Assembly (NCBI RefSeq): GCF_026385485.1
Contig: NZ_JANIDX010000001.1
Coordinates: 1 to 64,000 of the forward strand
From: Bombella pollinis
Lineage (GTDB): Bacteria; Pseudomonadota; Alphaproteobacteria; Acetobacterales; Acetobacteraceae
Direction: 5' to 3'
Length of the DNA: 64,000 nt
Part shown: in pieces, positions 15,686 to 25,501 of the stretch
Layout: each line of letters opens with the position of its first letter
Position numbering within the stretch: the first letter of the stretch is position 1
Program-made: the position numbers and the translations under genes
Notes under the pieces: model-generated
What the model saw: the letters and a program-made list of their open reading frames with translations, nothing else
The model's database searches: none
Told to the model about the DNA's origin: nothing

Positions 15686-16748
15686 ATTCAACAAGATAAA
15701 GCAGGGTCGGACCAACAAAGACACCAGCAAAGCCTAATGTAGCAATACCACCAAAGGCCCCAAACATAATAGTGATGACCGAAATCCTCACATAACGACG
15801 AATGACCAAAGCTTGTAAAAAATTGTCATTCGCTACGGCAATCAACGCAAAGACCAATAAAATCAGCGCGTGAGACAAAGGAGCTGTAAAATAAAGCCAA
15901 ATCGTACTAGCAAATAATACCCACGCACCACCAAATTGTAAGACGCATGATATAAACATCACCGCCGCAATAACGCTACCCATCGGCATACCAGCCAGCA
16001 TAAGGCCAAGCCAACCAAAAAGAGATTCCACAATGGCGGTTAAGGTTACCCCTAACGCAACACCACGCATTGTGATTTCTGCACGTTTTAGAAAATGACG
16101 ACCCGCCTCTCCTGCCAAGCGCACGCTGATACGCTCTAGCACATCAATCAACTTTTCTGCATGGAGGAGGATAATCACCATAGCGATCAATGTCAGGCCA
16201 AACTCCACCAAAAGAGACCCAAAACTTCCCGCCGAAGAAAGGACCATGCTTATCAGCGTCTCAGGAGGAGGGATAATCTGCTTCAGCAAACTTGGCAGAC
16301 TATTTTCACGCAGATGGTCCCACAGAGGTACAATATGACTTCCCAGATGCGGGATATGGCCCACCCACGCGGGAACCGCTGGTAACTGCCATGACGGTAA
16401 TATAGAAATTAAGTGCGAAACATCCTTAACATGTTGCGCAAAAATGAGAGCGATTAGCGCAACGGGCATAAAAAAGACAATCAAGGCGGCTAAGGCTGTG
16501 CAAAATACAGCGGCAACACGACTACCAAATAACAGCTTGTGCAATTTTAGCACAAAAGGCCAGAACGTCACCGAGATAGTAATGGCCCCTAATATAGGCA
16601 GTAAGAAAGGCTTGAGCACCCATAAAGCCGCCAACAGCAACGTCCCCACCGTAAGGGCCGTCAAAACGGGCTTCAGCTGCCCCTCTGCTTGCTGACCTTG
16701 GAAGTTGGCCTCTGGCTGCGTAAAAAAAGACTTTAACCGCGTTATCAT
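15621..16748 (-). CDS. AI-2E family transporter (PerM/YdiK-like permease)
   Basis: The 375-residue protein has about eight membrane helices. Family signatures include PILGAITISVTFWPFV, the long periplasmic segment with HLRENSLPSLLKQIIP, then FGAFGGIATLGFAGVFVGPT and the final PTLLYLVEFMLQEW. Members export small molecules or sodium; true AI-2 transport is proven in few. AGGACAGGG stands before ATG 16748. The C-terminus converges with and overlaps the PepSY gene. Confidence 0.88.
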   Translation of the reverse strand: MITRLKSFFTQPEANFQGQQAEGQLKPVLTALTVGTLLLAALWVLKPFLLPILGAITISVTFWPFVLKLHKLLFGSRVAAVFCTALAALIVFFMPVALIALIFAQHVKDVSHLISILPSWQLPAVPAWVGHIPHLGSHIVPLWDHLRENSLPSLLKQIIPPPETLISMVLSSAGSFGSLLVEFGLTLIAMVIILLHAEKLIDVLERISVRLAGEAGRHFLKRAEITMRGVALGVTLTAIVESLFGWLGLMLAGMPMGSVIAAVMFISCVLQFGGAWVLFASTIWLYFTAPLSHALILLVFALIAVANDNFLQALVIRRYVRISVITIMFGAFGGIATLGFAGVFVGPTLLYLVEFMLQEWVGLSPKDEAEKTSSL

Positions 16749-16926
16749 ACCCTGTCCTTAACCGTGTGCTCCATTATACCATCCCACTATTTCTTTACCA
16801 GAGCTTTACTTTTCTTCTTAACAAAGCGTGACCTAGCGTTATAAAACCTGCTAAATGTTCCCAGGGCAGCCAACAGTGCTGTGTGGTTGCTATCATCGCC
16901 AGTTTATATGGAAGGAACAAACCGTT

Positions 16927-17091
16927 ATGGCACAAAACGATGTAAACCCCGTTCGTAACATGACACGCGAAGACCTCATCTTTGCTCTTGTACAAGATGT
17001 TGTACGGATTGAGGGACCTAACACACAAATCGACCGGGCTTACCTAACAAAGCTCGTTTCCGAAATTGCACGCTCTGTTGACGGCAAATAA
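16927..17091 (+). CDS. Small protein of unknown function, 54 residues
   Basis: ATG 16927 with AAGGA upstream gives a 54-residue soluble protein containing NMTREDLIFALVQDVVRIEG and YLTKLVSEIARSV. Both are amphipathic helices. A longer reading from 16855 has no ribosome-binding site. It is followed within 20 bases by a strong terminator, so it is probably a genuine monocistronic small gene. Function is unknown. Confidence 0.6.
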   Translation: MAQNDVNPVRNMTREDLIFALVQDVVRIEGPNTQIDRAYLTKLVSEIARSVDGK

Positions 17092-17109
17092 GCCTAGAAC
17101 GGCTCTATA

Positions 17110-17142
17110 AAGCCGGAGCCCTTTTATAAGGCTCCGGCTTTT
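17110..17142. terminator. Rho-independent terminator, probably bidirectional
   Basis: AAGCCGGAGCC (17110-17120) pairs with GGCTCCGGCTT (17130-17140) across CTTTTATAA. T-rich sequence follows on the plus strand, and A-rich flank precedes it for the minus strand. It lies between the small gene ending at 17091 and the MscS gene ending at 17151 in the opposite direction, so it can stop both. Confidence 0.85.
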
Positions 17143-17150
17143 ATAAGCTT

Positions 17151-19538
17151 TTACGAAGGCAGAATAAGAGAAATACCCTCACTGTTAAAGCGGTTCATCA
17201 AAGCCCCCATCACCGCTGTCGTTACCGCGTCACTACTCGTACCGCGAGCTATATAAACAGACAGTGTAGCTCCGATTGTCTCCCCTGCACTAGGATCAAG
17301 CAACGTTTGCGGGGCAGGGTCACGCAGAATGTTCGGTTGCTCATTAGCCACCTGCATGAAAATCTCCTGTATTTTATCCAGACTAACATTAGACGGCACA
17401 GCAACAACGAGCTTCACCTTCACAGGGTTTTGCCCAGCACTCCAATTTTGCACGTTGGAGGTAATAAATTGAGAGTTCGGCATAATCACTGTGGTCCCAT
17501 CGCTCAGGCGGATATCCGTTGCCCGAACGTTCACACGCTGAATAACACCTGTAGTCCCACTAATGCTAATTTTATCGCCCGCTTGTGCAGGCCGCTCAGC
17601 TAGCAAAATCAACCCAGAGATAAAGTCCTTCACGATGGATTGTAGGCCAAAACCCACACCGACCGATAACGCACTCACCACCCATGTTAGATTCTGAACA
17701 GAAATCCCCATCATGGATAACAACTTCAACCCTGCCACAATCCATAATGTATATGTCATGATGCTTAGAATAGATGTCCGCGCACCATTATCTAATGACG
17801 TTACGGGAAACAGGCGATTATTTAACCATTGTTGGAGAAACTTAATGCCATAAAATACGCCTATTATCAGCAGGGCGGCATTTACCAACATCCGTGGTGA
17901 AAAAGAAATCCCAAAAAAGATGTCTCCCGCAAAAATCTGTTGCAAACCGTCCCATGCACCACCAAAAGAGGCCCCATTTCTCCCCTGCAATAAGGCTACA
18001 AAAACCATCACCAACCCCAGACCAACAAGGGCCGTGCTGATAACCTCCACCTGTGCAAGACGGCGTGCGCTTAGGCCAAGCTCATTCCAAATACGCCCTA
18101 AATGACTTTGAGCCGAAAACACAAATTGCGCACAATCCCGCCATGCCTGCATGAGCAACATAACAATACCAGCAGCATAAAGCAGGGTCAGCACCCAGTC
18201 ATTCAACAAAAAGGCAAAAGGAATATAACCACTTAATACAGCTAGGCCCGTTACTAATAGTAACAATGCTGAAACACCATGAAGCGGCAAATATTGGATT
18301 AACATTGCACCAATATCCTGAGCCATTCCCCCACCTAGCTCACTTATATCCTCACCGGCATGTTGCTGACGATTTTTCTCCACACGGCAAGGCACATAAA
18401 GAAAAATCGCTGATGAAAGAGCCAAAACGCCGCCCAATATGGCATCCAACCCCGGCCCAAGGCTTTTATTCAGCTCGGCTGTTCGTAACGCCCCACAAAA
18501 GAGAACCCCTGTGCCTAATAATAAGCTGCAAAGAGGGCAAATCTTCCCGCGGAGTGAGCGTTTTAACGAAACGCCAGCTCCCATCACAAACCCAAACACC
18601 GGTAAAGATCGTGTTAAATACTGCCCCGATAAAAGAGGCATCCCATCCTCACTAAACGCAATGAACCCCCACCCTTGCCAAAGAAGCTCCGCCAAAAAGG
18701 CGCATAAAATACCGAGCACCACACTCCCTACGGCGCGTTGCGTGCGAATAGCAGCAACCCACCGCATCCGGGCCAATGTGGTATTCAGCATTTTACCTGT
18801 TAACCAGCGCACAGCCTCTGCAAAAACAGAAACAAGCCCTATAACCCCTAAAGCCCCAAGGACGATATTTAACTCATCCCGCGTAAGACCTTTAAAGGCG
18901 GCGTACCCCTCGGCCCCGATTGTTTGCCAAAAACCTAGACTTAATGGTGTTTCCACATGACGAACGAGCGCACCTTGCTGCACACGGCGGCGCAAACCAT
19001 CTAGCTGGCCTTCCAACTGGCGCGTCTGCAAATCACACACTCGCATCCGCACTTGCAAAGACGCAATGCCTAATGATGTCTTCCGTGCTGCCCCGCGCTG
19101 ACGCGTAATCGTTGCATCCTCACCATCTTCAGCCTTGGTGCCGAGCACCTGCAACAAAGATGTGATAGAACCCTCATAAAATTGAATCTGGGCTAAGCCA
19201 TCCGTAACATGTTGCCGCACAACCTTAACTTGCGCGCTATAAGCATCCAGAGCATTCCCACTAAGAGGGGTTTTTGCACGAGACAACTCCTCCCCAATGC
19301 TCCGCAATGTTGCTTGGTCTTGCTCTAGCTGGAGCCGCAAAGCACTTGCAACATTATTCCACCCAAAATCTCCTTCAGGTGTACCAATAACTAAAGGCGA
19401 GGCGGTATTGGCAACGGCTTTATCGGCGTCCGCTGCTCCAATGGAGGAAGCTGCCTGTGCAGGAACAACCAGCACAAGAATAAGCCCACATAACGCCCAT
19501 AACCGAGCTATAACAAGCGGGAGGGGAGAACGATTCAT
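17151..19538 (-). CDS. Large MscS-family mechanosensitive channel with DUF3772 region
   Basis: The 795-residue protein from ATG 19538 has a signal peptide (LIARLW-like core ending PAQAASS). A periplasmic helical DUF3772-type region follows (LRLQLEQDQATLRSIGEELS, IASLQVRMRVCDLQTRQLEG). About ten membrane helices come next. The C-terminal MscS core has the pore helix VVSALSVGVGFGLQSIVKDF, then ERPAQAGDKISISGTTG and VIMPNSQFITSNVQNWS. It would release solutes on hypo-osmotic shock. A GTG 33 bases upstream is an alternative start without signal-peptide logic. Confidence 0.9.
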   Translation of the reverse strand: MNRSPLPLVIARLWALCGLILVLVVPAQAASSIGAADADKAVANTASPLVIGTPEGDFGWNNVASALRLQLEQDQATLRSIGEELSRAKTPLSGNALDAYSAQVKVVRQHVTDGLAQIQFYEGSITSLLQVLGTKAEDGEDATITRQRGAARKTSLGIASLQVRMRVCDLQTRQLEGQLDGLRRRVQQGALVRHVETPLSLGFWQTIGAEGYAAFKGLTRDELNIVLGALGVIGLVSVFAEAVRWLTGKMLNTTLARMRWVAAIRTQRAVGSVVLGILCAFLAELLWQGWGFIAFSEDGMPLLSGQYLTRSLPVFGFVMGAGVSLKRSLRGKICPLCSLLLGTGVLFCGALRTAELNKSLGPGLDAILGGVLALSSAIFLYVPCRVEKNRQQHAGEDISELGGGMAQDIGAMLIQYLPLHGVSALLLLVTGLAVLSGYIPFAFLLNDWVLTLLYAAGIVMLLMQAWRDCAQFVFSAQSHLGRIWNELGLSARRLAQVEVISTALVGLGLVMVFVALLQGRNGASFGGAWDGLQQIFAGDIFFGISFSPRMLVNAALLIIGVFYGIKFLQQWLNNRLFPVTSLDNGARTSILSIMTYTLWIVAGLKLLSMMGISVQNLTWVVSALSVGVGFGLQSIVKDFISGLILLAERPAQAGDKISISGTTGVIQRVNVRATDIRLSDGTTVIMPNSQFITSNVQNWSAGQNPVKVKLVVAVPSNVSLDKIQEIFMQVANEQPNILRDPAPQTLLDPSAGETIGATLSVYIARGTSSDAVTTAVMGALMNRFNSEGISLILPS

Positions 19539-19632
19539 AAAATCACTTGCCACTAATACGCTGCGCTGCACAGCTTCTGACTATAAAGTTAACCTAGCAG
19601 GCTCTTTTACAAGAGTGAAGCGTTCAGACGTT

Positions 19633-20784
19633 CTATGAACATCTCTTCATCATCTGCCCCATCTTCAATATGATGGCTACATTCTCAGCAACCCGGCGGA
19701 GGGAGGATGGAGCTTCCTCCAATATCGTTGTTAAATCTGCTGGGTATGAGACCGTATCAAAAATGGCATCAATACCGACCTGATGGACAAGCTCTACATC
19801 CTTCCCAGTAGAGCCAACAATAGCAATCACCGGCTTGCCGAAGCGTTTTGCAATCTGCGCAACCCCCATAGGGGCCTTCCCATGGACTGTCTGCCCGTCC
19901 ATTCGCCCCTCACCAGTGATGATGAGGTCCATCTCTGCAAAATGCTCGGCTAAATGCAGCTGCTCAGCAATAATCTCCACACCCGGCCGTAAGGTTACGT
20001 GTGTAAAAGCCAACAGCCCACCACCAAGGCCACCTGCTGCCCCCGCCCCAGATATATGAGCGATATTACGTCCAGATTGAGATGCTAAGAGCGTTGCATA
20101 ATGTGTTAGGGCAGCCTCTAACTGTGCTACATCCCGTGGGGAGGCCCCTTTTTGTGGACCAAATATCGCCGAAGCCCCCTGCGGGCCTGTGAGAGGATTT
20201 GTAACGTCACAGGCTCCCTCCAGCGTGACATACGCTAATCGAGCATCCAAGCCAGAAGCATCTATCTGTGCGAGATGAGCCAAGGCAGCACCACCGGGAG
20301 GCAAATCACGCCCTCGCTCGTCTAACAATCTTACCCCCAGAGCCTGAGCAAACCCAGCCCCACCATCATTTGTAGCACTACCGCCTAACCCAATGATGAT
20401 ATGCTGGCAGCCATGATCCAACGCAGCACGCACCAACTCTCCCACGCCATAGGTTGTTGTCTGTAATGGTGCATACTCATCCGGTTTTAATAAAGGGAGG
20501 CCCGCCGCGGCGGCCATTTCGATCACGGCGGTGCGCCCATCCCCGCTCACGCCCCAAAAAGCAGAGACAGGCTTGCCCAATGGCCCTGTCACGCTGCATG
20601 CCATTATCTGCCCACCCGTCCCCTGGGCAAAAGCCTCCACTGTGCCTTCTCCACCATCTGCCATAGGGAGGCAAAGGTAATCAGCATGAGGGAAAATACG
20701 CGAAAATCCTGCTTTAATCTCCCGCGCGACCTCTAAGGTGGAAAGACTACCCTTAAAGGAATCACATACAACCGCAATCTTCAT
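19633..20784 (-). CDS. Glycerate kinase (GarK/GlxK family)
   Basis: The 383-residue enzyme phosphorylates D-glycerate, normally to 2-phosphoglycerate, linking glyoxylate or sugar-acid breakdown to glycolysis. It shows the family start CDSFKGSLSTLEVAREIKAG, then LPMADGGEGTVEAF, IIGLGGSATNDGGAGFAQAL, GGLGGGLLAF and the late DLIITGEGRMDGQTVHGKAP. Length matches the family. It stands alone, without glyoxylate carboligase or reductase genes beside it. Confidence 0.93.
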   Translation of the reverse strand: MKIAVVCDSFKGSLSTLEVAREIKAGFSRIFPHADYLCLPMADGGEGTVEAFAQGTGGQIMACSVTGPLGKPVSAFWGVSGDGRTAVIEMAAAAGLPLLKPDEYAPLQTTTYGVGELVRAALDHGCQHIIIGLGGSATNDGGAGFAQALGVRLLDERGRDLPPGGAALAHLAQIDASGLDARLAYVTLEGACDVTNPLTGPQGASAIFGPQKGASPRDVAQLEAALTHYATLLASQSGRNIAHISGAGAAGGLGGGLLAFTHVTLRPGVEIIAEQLHLAEHFAEMDLIITGEGRMDGQTVHGKAPMGVAQIAKRFGKPVIAIVGSTGKDVELVHQVGIDAIFDTVSYPADLTTILEEAPSSLRRVAENVAIILKMGQMMKRCS

Positions 20785-20841
20785 GCCAGCTCATCCCTTC
20801 AACCACATGCGCGGGATTATGAAACGTAAACGATGCAGCCC

Positions 20842-21600
20842 TTAATCATCCTCACCATAAAACTCCTCTCCCAAAACAATCGCCGGGCGACCTTTTGAGC
20901 GGCGGAAATTATTTGTATCCCGCAAAGAATAAGCACATCCACAATATTCTTGCTTATAAAAACGCTCGCGCTTGCTAATCTCAATCATCCGAGCAGAGCC
21001 GCCGCCTTTACGCCAATTAAAATCCCAATATTCTAACCCTTCATAGGGAGCTACAGCGCGCGCACCGCACTCATTAATCTGGGTCATATTCTTCCAACGA
21101 GAAATACCAAGGGAACTGGTCATAACGGGGAAGCCATGCTCATGCGCGTACAGTGCTGTACGCTCAAAGCGCATATCAAAACACATCGTACAGCGTATGC
21201 CTCGTTCTGGCTCCCACTCCATCCCTTTTGCACGCTCGAACCAATTATCTTTATCATAATCAGCATCAATAAACGGAATATTATGGGCATCTGCGAAGCG
21301 GATATTCTCATCTTTGCGTAAAAGATATTCCCGCTCTGGATGAATATTCGGATTATAAAAGAAGATGGTATAATCAATCCCGGATTCCGTCATGGCTTCC
21401 ATCACTTCGCCAGAACACGGCGCACAGCAAGAATGTAGCAAGACCTTTTTTTGCCCACCGGGGGGCTGAAGTTGCTGACGGCCTGATGGTAATAGCTGAG
21501 GCCCCTTCCGGCGATTACGCCGCGCCGCATAGCCGCGTTTGGCCTCTGCTTCCTCCACCATTATGCTCTCCACTTCATTATCACTCATATGCTTTGCCAT
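20842..21600 (-). CDS. queH: Epoxyqueuosine reductase QueH
   Basis: The 252-residue enzyme catalyses the last step of queuosine synthesis in tRNA, the reduction of epoxyqueuosine. The cofactor cysteines are all visible: LLHSCCAPCSG (C58-C59), RCTMCFDMR (C137 and C140) and EYCGCAYS (C220 and C222). FYNPNIHPEREYLLRKDE is a further family signature. The N-terminus carries a 50-residue basic, Gln/Pro-rich extension (RRNRRKGPQLLPSGRQQLQP) not needed for the core. No other queuosine gene is nearby. Confidence 0.93.
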   Translation of the reverse strand: MAKHMSDNEVESIMVEEAEAKRGYAARRNRRKGPQLLPSGRQQLQPPGGQKKVLLHSCCAPCSGEVMEAMTESGIDYTIFFYNPNIHPEREYLLRKDENIRFADAHNIPFIDADYDKDNWFERAKGMEWEPERGIRCTMCFDMRFERTALYAHEHGFPVMTSSLGISRWKNMTQINECGARAVAPYEGLEYWDFNWRKGGGSARMIEISKRERFYKQEYCGCAYSLRDTNNFRRSKGRPAIVLGEEFYGEDD

Positions 21601-21688
21601 ACTAAAGAATGGACCATGCTGTCGAGCAGCACTCTATGCTCCATGGTTTATTTTTTAGTCATCTCGTTACGATATGAAAACAAATCTC

Positions 21689-22870
21689 TTACTCAGAGAC
21701 CGTAACGCCTGCTCGCAGCCATACCCAGCCCATCAAGGCCGCCATGAGAGAGCCGCTCAGAATACCAAGCTTTGCGGATAAGAGTAAATTAGACCCAGCA
21801 AATGAAAGGGAGGCCATAAAAAGACTAACGGTGAAGCCAATACCACACAGCATAGATAAACCAAACACCATATACCATGATGTCTGGCGGGGCAGAGGGC
21901 TCAACCGGCAACGCACAGCTAGCCATGTTGCACTGAAAATGCCCGTTGTCTTACCCATAACCAACCCGACCGCTACAGCACAAACCAAACGTACATTCAC
22001 CGCATGGAGAGGAAGGGTCAGTAACGGTATCCCCATAATCACAAAGCCAAATATAGGCAGAATCACCCATCTCACCCATGGTGTGACGTAATGCTCCATA
22101 CGCTCTACAGGCGAGGGAAGCGTCTTCACTCGTGCAGGGAGGCACAAGCCTACAACAACGCCCGCTATGGTAGGATGCACCCCTGAGACCAACAAACATC
22201 CCCACAACAAACATCCCGCCACGCTATACGGCCAAAGAGCACGAATCCCACGCCTCCCCCAATAGACCAAGCATCCCACCAATACCGCACTAACGACTAA
22301 GGGCCCGCACCTTAACGTACCGCCATAAAATAATGCGATGATCAGAATCCCTAAAACATCATCAAAAATAGCAAGGGCCATAAGCCAAACACGCCCTCCT
22401 TCGGAAACATATCGTCCCAATGCCAATAAAATCGGCACCGTAAAGGCGGCATCTGTTGCTATCGGGATGGCCCAGCCTGCCTGCAAAGCAGGCTCTGACG
22501 CGGCAATCACCCTATATAAAAGGGCAGGCACAACGACCCCACCGAGTGCGGAGACACATGGTAATAAGCACTGACGTAATTGCGATAAATGCCCGCTAAC
22601 AAGCTCCTTTTTAAGCTCTAAAGTGATAAGCAGAAAAAATAATGTCATCGGGCCAAGCGTGATGGCTTCAATAACGCTAGGTAATGTGAGGGACCATGTG
22701 CGCCCGTTCCACCCGGTAATGTGCACATCCCCCATAGGGTGAGCCAATAATGCGTAGTTAGCCTGCCAAGGCGAGTTCGCCGCTATGAGACCTGCAATTG
22801 CCATAAAAAGCAAAAGGGATGGGCCGGCTATATCGGCTGTTCGCCACCATGCTTTCTGCATCATGCACAT
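21689..22870 (-). CDS. nhaA: Na+/H+ antiporter NhaA
   Basis: The 393-residue inner-membrane antiporter exchanges sodium for protons. The ion-binding aspartates are kept: D140 in PIATDAAF and D170-D171 in LAIFDDVLGI, matching D133, D163 and D164 of E. coli NhaA. The GKTTGIFSATWLAV motif keeps the family lysine, and MLCGIGFTVSLFMASL closes the fold. The ILPIFGFVIMGI segment departs from the usual LPxFAxANAGV. Start choice between 22870 and nearby ATGs is open, as none has a strong ribosome site. Confidence 0.92.
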   Translation of the reverse strand: MCMMQKAWWRTADIAGPSLLLFMAIAGLIAANSPWQANYALLAHPMGDVHITGWNGRTWSLTLPSVIEAITLGPMTLFFLLITLELKKELVSGHLSQLRQCLLPCVSALGGVVVPALLYRVIAASEPALQAGWAIPIATDAAFTVPILLALGRYVSEGGRVWLMALAIFDDVLGILIIALFYGGTLRCGPLVVSAVLVGCLVYWGRRGIRALWPYSVAGCLLWGCLLVSGVHPTIAGVVVGLCLPARVKTLPSPVERMEHYVTPWVRWVILPIFGFVIMGIPLLTLPLHAVNVRLVCAVAVGLVMGKTTGIFSATWLAVRCRLSPLPRQTSWYMVFGLSMLCGIGFTVSLFMASLSFAGSNLLLSAKLGILSGSLMAALMGWVWLRAGVTVSE

Positions 22871-22915
22871 ATACTTAACATTACGACATGAACCCTACCT
22901 ACGCCCCTTATCAGG

Positions 22916-23845
22916 TTAATAATGAGAGAATATTGCCCCTTGGAATAAATAAGCTAACTTTAGATAATAAGCATTTGTCTCCGCTATATTACGCCCTTCT
23001 ACTGAATGGGAATAACGGGCTGTTATATTCCACGCGCTATTAATATTCCACATCAGCCCAACACCCAAAGCGACTTCACGGCTGCTTGTATTGGCTACAT
23101 AATGCCGTAATGTATTATCGCGCAAGCCGGCATTATTCTGCCAATCCAACCCAAAGAATGGCTCCCAATGTGGGGAGGCCTTCCAGCTAAAGCGCAAATT
23201 GCTATGGAAGGCCGTTCCCGGATGATAGGAATGTTGGCCTTTATTATGCAACGTAGACGCCACAACCGCCCCTAAATCACCATCAAAGCCGAAATGCTTC
23301 CATTCATAATCGAACATAAAGCTTGAAAGATTGGACCAATAATTAGGGTTGAGGCGGTCCCGTGTCGCACTTGGGGTTTGCATAAAGGTCTGTATCCCGA
23401 AGGTGCTATGAGCGTTCGGCTTAAACCACACGGCAGGGCCGCTAATAGTTGGGCCTAACCCACCAAAATTAGTCCCATTGGCAAGCTGATAGCTCTCTGT
23501 CTGAATCACCTCATAAGCAAAGCCAATTTTAGGAATGGATTTAAACGTCCAGAAATGAACATATTTGCTCATCCCTGACCATGTATGAGCCCCTTGGCCG
23601 GAATGACGCGCCCCTTGGCCATCATAATGGAAGGTGGCCGCATTACCGTCCCCGTACTGCACAAAGACATTAAACGGCTTAAAATCAACCGGTAGATCAT
23701 ATTCATGCGGGCCAATAACAGCAAATGTTATATCCGCAGCTTTCGCGCAAGACACCCGCATAATGGTTGATAGAAGGATGACCCCCCATACAACACTAAG
23801 CCACGGACGTGATATTCTCCCACACAGCACGCGGCTCCCCCTCAT
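22916..23845 (-). CDS. Outer membrane beta-barrel protein, phenol-MetA/transporter-like
   Basis: The 309-residue protein has a signal peptide ending VSCAKAAD and alternating beta strands through to the C-terminus. The pattern FKPNAHSTFGIQTFMQTPSA, WSNLSSFMFDYEWKHFGFDG and WNINSAWNITARYSHSVEGR suits barrel proteins of the MetA-pathway/transporter group. It ends in YLFQGAIFSHY, an aromatic-rich terminal strand. Substrate is unknown. It lies between NhaA and an NCS1 permease, in the same direction, but spacing over 110 bases leaves an operon uncertain. Confidence 0.65.
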   Translation of the reverse strand: MRGSRVLCGRISRPWLSVVWGVILLSTIMRVSCAKAADITFAVIGPHEYDLPVDFKPFNVFVQYGDGNAATFHYDGQGARHSGQGAHTWSGMSKYVHFWTFKSIPKIGFAYEVIQTESYQLANGTNFGGLGPTISGPAVWFKPNAHSTFGIQTFMQTPSATRDRLNPNYWSNLSSFMFDYEWKHFGFDGDLGAVVASTLHNKGQHSYHPGTAFHSNLRFSWKASPHWEPFFGLDWQNNAGLRDNTLRHYVANTSSREVALGVGLMWNINSAWNITARYSHSVEGRNIAETNAYYLKLAYLFQGAIFSHY

Positions 23846-23962
23846 AAAGCGATACTCCGCTCACAGCGTCTCTCACTCTATAAAAGAAGTATCGCCCCCT
23901 TAACAAGATAGGCTAATCATAAATATAAATGTACCTTATCAGTCCTTATTAGCCTCTCAGAT

Positions 23963-25318
23963 TTAGGCCTTGCGCTGAAGGTGACGTACAAGTCCATAAT
24001 AGGCCCCGCCTGTTACAATCAAACTAACAATCCAAGAGATATCCACGCCATGAAGCAAAGGCACTAGAGGACCCGTGTAAGGGCCTGTCTTCATAAAGGG
24101 AAGCTCAACAAAGACACCTAATACATAAACCGCCACGGCAAGACCATTAAACCGCCCGTAAGGCCCGCCATCAGCGGCAAAAAACGCGGCAACATCATAT
24201 TGACCATCGCGCAATATATAGTAATCGCATAGATTAATCGACGTCCACGGTACGAGAACAGCCATAAGAATATCCAGAAAGGACGTATAGGCCTTTAGAA
24301 AATCCCCCATCATGCCGAGGCTCATTATCAGCGCGATGGCGAGCAAGAGAAAGGTCATCAATAACCGTCCCCCTAAACCAGAACGCCAAGCAGGGCGGAA
24401 GGTTTGCACAAGGGTTAGGCTGCATAATGCGCCGCAATACACACTCATCGCATTAGCAAGAGGGATGGCCAAAGCCAACACCAACACTACAAGATTACCC
24501 ACCCGTCCACCAGCATGGGCCAAAGCCCCAGCAAGAGGAAGTGAGGGATAGCTTAAAGAGAGCAAACTCCCCAAGACCATAGGCAAAACAGCCCCGATAA
24601 CAGTCCCCCCATAGGTTGCCCAAAATGCCCGCCGACCAGAACTTGCCTCATCCGGTAAATAACGTGATGAATCAGAGACATAAGGCGCGTAAGCTATCTG
24701 CCACAATGCTGAGACTGAAAAAGCCCCAAAAAAGCCCGCTAAGGAGCCATGCGTATCCGCCAGCAAACTACGCGAGAAACCACCAAGCCCGCAGCCAATC
24801 GCATATACAACCGCAATGATAGAGACCCAGCTCGCAAAACGAGAACATATGTGAATCGCACGATAGCCCATCACGCAAGGGACGAGCGTCAAGATAGCGA
24901 CCAACCACACCCCTTTGCTCCCGTTAAAAACTGGAAGAACATGTGCTAGGGCTCCCCCCCCAACCACGCAGTTAGACGCCGCAAAACCAATATACATCAA
25001 CACAACGAGCAAAATGATCGGCACTGACCCGTAAATGCCGAACTGCCCGCGACTTTGCACCATTTGAGGAACGCCAAGCCTAGGGCCTTGGGCTGCGTGG
25101 AGGGCCATAAAGATAGCCCCCACCATGTTGCCTAACAGCAACGCTAAAACAGACCAGAAAAATGAAAGCCCAAAAACAGCTGGGCCTAGAGCCCCTGTAA
25201 CGACCGTTAGCAGCGTCATATTCGCGCTAAACCATACAGAAAAAAGGTCTGCCACCCGCCCATAACGGTGCGTGTGGGGGATGGGGTGAATCGTGTGGGT
25301 TTCCAAATGGGTCGTCAT
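23963..25318 (-). CDS. NCS1-family purine/cytosine permease-like transporter
   Basis: The 451-residue protein has about twelve membrane helices. The NCS1 signatures are RVADLFSVWFSANMTLLTVV near residue 25, GPRLGVPQMVQSRGQFGIYG around residue 80, AYAPYVSDSSRYLP around residue 215, and late NLCDYYILRDGQYD. These proteins import nucleobases, thiamine precursors or related compounds with a cation. The substrate cannot be set. An inverted repeat stands upstream at 25350-25366, and the barrel gene lies downstream. Confidence 0.88.
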   Translation of the reverse strand: MTTHLETHTIHPIPHTHRYGRVADLFSVWFSANMTLLTVVTGALGPAVFGLSFFWSVLALLLGNMVGAIFMALHAAQGPRLGVPQMVQSRGQFGIYGSVPIILLVVLMYIGFAASNCVVGGGALAHVLPVFNGSKGVWLVAILTLVPCVMGYRAIHICSRFASWVSIIAVVYAIGCGLGGFSRSLLADTHGSLAGFFGAFSVSALWQIAYAPYVSDSSRYLPDEASSGRRAFWATYGGTVIGAVLPMVLGSLLSLSYPSLPLAGALAHAGGRVGNLVVLVLALAIPLANAMSVYCGALCSLTLVQTFRPAWRSGLGGRLLMTFLLLAIALIMSLGMMGDFLKAYTSFLDILMAVLVPWTSINLCDYYILRDGQYDVAAFFAADGGPYGRFNGLAVAVYVLGVFVELPFMKTGPYTGPLVPLLHGVDISWIVSLIVTGGAYYGLVRHLQRKA

Positions 25319-25349
25319 AGCTCACTTCTCCCACACTACTCATAATTTT

Positions 25350-25366
25350 GCCAGCTCTCTGCTGGC
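25350..25366. other. Inverted repeat upstream of the NCS1 permease gene
   Basis: GCCAGC and GCTGGC form a six-base-pair stem around TCTCT. CATAATT copies sit on both sides (25341-25347 and 25375-25381). It lies about 30 bases before the permease start, in its leader. It could be an operator or an attenuator hairpin. No riboswitch fold is recognised. Confidence 0.35.
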
Positions 25367-25501
25367 TAGATTTTCATAATTATGTCGCCATAACAAACAG
25401 ATAAGCTTTGATCTTCCTGTTAAAATTCTTTAGCTCTTCAGAGAGCGTTTTATGTTAGTCATCAATGCCTAAACAGCGTCTTTACAATACCGGGAGCCTT
25501 C

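Noticed and set aside
18439..18960. A 173-codon plus-strand frame within the MscS gene
   Set aside because: The reverse strand codes membrane helices of the channel throughout; the plus reading is Pro/Arg/Asn-rich and has no support.
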